From positions 43,292 to 107,291 of the forward strand of contig JABSPK010000011.1 in assembly GCA_013214065.1 (NCBI GenBank): 64,000 nucleotides of DNA. Reading direction: 5' to 3'. The translations under genes were made by a program, and so were the position numbers. Source of the DNA: Flavobacteriaceae bacterium. GTDB taxonomy: Bacteria > Bacteroidota > Bacteroidia > Flavobacteriales > Flavobacteriaceae. The notes under the pieces are model-generated. The model was given only the letters and a program-made list of their open reading frames with translations. It was not told where the DNA came from and did not search any database. This document shows, in pieces, positions 63,232 to 64,000 of this stretch. The stretch's first letter is position 1; each line of letters starts with the position of its first letter.

Positions 63232-63723
63232 ATGAAGATAGAGATAATAACTACAGGAGGCACAATTGAAGGATTGGAATACGATGACGAAGCTAAAGCT
63301 TCTTCAAGCAATAGGGTTTCAATTAATTCTTTAGTCAAAAAGACTTCGTTTAACGGCCAATATTCTGTCCAAAACATATTTTCAAAGGATAGCAGATTTA
63401 TTACTGATGATGACCGAAATGCCATTGCAGAGATTATTAGAAACTCTCCGAATCAAAACATATTGATTACTCACGGAACATTAACAATGGTAGAAACCGC
63501 TACGTCCCTCGGTAAGCAATTACGTGATAAAACTATAATCCTTACTGGGGCATTTATTCTGGGGACAAAACCTGATACTGATGCCGTAGAGAATCTTGAG
63601 TTTGCGTTATCACAATTTGACCATTTACCTAGCGGTGTTTACATCGCTATGCACCAATCTGTTTTCCCTTGGGATAATGTCAATAAGAATACCACAACCA
63701 ACCAATTCGAAAAGTTAAATTAG
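63232..63723 (+). CDS. Single-domain asparaginase-like protein
   Basis: The 163-residue protein contains the asparaginase N-terminal signature (IEIITTGGTIEG, with the nucleophilic Thr near residue 10) and the second motif ILITHGTLTMVETA. It lacks the C-terminal domain of type I/II asparaginases, which are about 330 residues. Stand-alone versions exist in Bacteroidota, so this need not be a truncation. Activity is uncertain because asparaginases form active sites between domains of dimers. Confidence 0.8.
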   Translation: MKIEIITTGGTIEGLEYDDEAKASSSNRVSINSLVKKTSFNGQYSVQNIFSKDSRFITDDDRNAIAEIIRNSPNQNILITHGTLTMVETATSLGKQLRDKTIILTGAFILGTKPDTDAVENLEFALSQFDHLPSGVYIAMHQSVFPWDNVNKNTTTNQFEKLN

Positions 63724-63737
63724 AAAGATGATAATTA

Positions 63738-63929
63738 ATGTTTGGTACTTCGATACATTGGACAACCTTTTTCTATCTATTGATAGATTCCTTTATTCTA
63801 CTATTCACACTATATTTAGTATTTAATTCCAAGAAAAATAGTCTTAATAGATTTCTTTATTTAGGCTTCTGGTTCGTTGCTTACAATGCTACTGGTGGTT
63901 TTCTACCAATGAAAAATTTCCCTGTGTAA
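63738..63929 (+). CDS. Short hypothetical membrane protein
   Basis: The 63-residue protein has two hydrophobic segments (about 9-29 and 40-52) and ends at MKNFPV. I do not recognise a family. It lies 14 bases downstream of the asparaginase-like gene and may be the last gene of the operon, or a small gene with no relation to it. Confidence 0.5.
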   Translation: MFGTSIHWTTFFYLLIDSFILLFTLYLVFNSKKNSLNRFLYLGFWFVAYNATGGFLPMKNFPV

Positions 63930-63982
63930 GTACCCCTTAATTAGCTACAGTAGAGTTTGTACAATTTAATTGATTTTTTGAA

Positions 63983-64000
63983 ATGGAAAAGCTAGCTTTT
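63983..64000 (+). CDS. Possible start of a gene cut by the window end
   Basis: An ATG at 63983 opens six codons (MEKLAF) to the window edge. The 53 bases before it hold no recognised signal except an A/T-rich stretch. Too little is present to judge the product. Confidence 0.2.

Overview
The window looks like a chromosomal segment of a marine member of the Flavobacteriaceae (Bacteroidota). The evidence is a SusC/SusD pair, Bacteroidota-type promoters (TTTG, about 19 bases, then TAnnTTTG), an IntDOT-like integrase, a DnaE carrying an N-terminal proofreading exonuclease, and an S16 protein with a long acidic tail. The genus cannot be fixed from sequence alone.

The left three quarters (1 to about 47,670) have a G+C near one half (31 of 60 bases at 20041-20100). 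In order they hold: a minus-strand run with a lipoprotein, ruvC, hemW, a cyclase-family hydrolase and two small membrane proteins (50-3988); DUF456 and nitroreductase genes; a LysR gene divergent from a complete histidine operon hutH-hutI-hutU-hutG (6165-11945); a 470-base gap that appears to encode a minus-strand small RNA of about 95 nt; a xylan utilisation locus (12416-31697) with susC-susD, xylB, xylA, two sugar transporters, GH43, a GH120-like beta-helix enzyme, a GH26 enzyme resembling beta-1,3-xylanases, a PhyH-type dioxygenase, galM, a Gfo/Idh/MocA dehydrogenase and a LacI regulator; a dinB-dnaE2 mutagenic polymerase pair; a YdeP-type molybdoenzyme gene convergent with a glutaryl-CoA dehydrogenase-like gene; trmN6-rimM-rpsP divergent from dnaE; then trxA, a DUF58 gene and tRNA-Asp.

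Directly 3' of tRNA-Asp (47593-47666) base composition drops to about one third G+C (19 of 60 bases at 55021-55080). A tyrosine recombinase follows, and everything to the window end looks like an integrated island whose far end is not present. The island cargo centres on a PAS/sigma-54 activator and a series of exported or Tat-type enzymes: a pirin-like cupin, an isochorismatase-fold hydrolase, an amidohydrolase and a tyrosinase. With them are a Sco copper chaperone, a DoxX protein, an alginate-export-type porin, a YjdJ/YjdI pair, a CPA2 antiporter, a glutaredoxin and a single-domain asparaginase-like protein. An imperfect sigma-54 promoter lies in front of the cargo, divergent from the activator gene.

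How the parts work together. In the xylan locus, surface and periplasmic enzymes (GH26, GH120-like) and SusCD would deliver xylo-oligosaccharides. These are imported, cut by the cytoplasmic GH43, isomerised by XylA and phosphorylated by XylB under LacI control. Matching palindromes (core TTTTCGAAAA) sit before both susC and xylB. The island cargo is the best candidate for an undescribed system: I infer an activator-controlled set of cell-envelope enzymes that oxidise or detoxify phenolic, quinone or amide compounds, with its own copper delivery.
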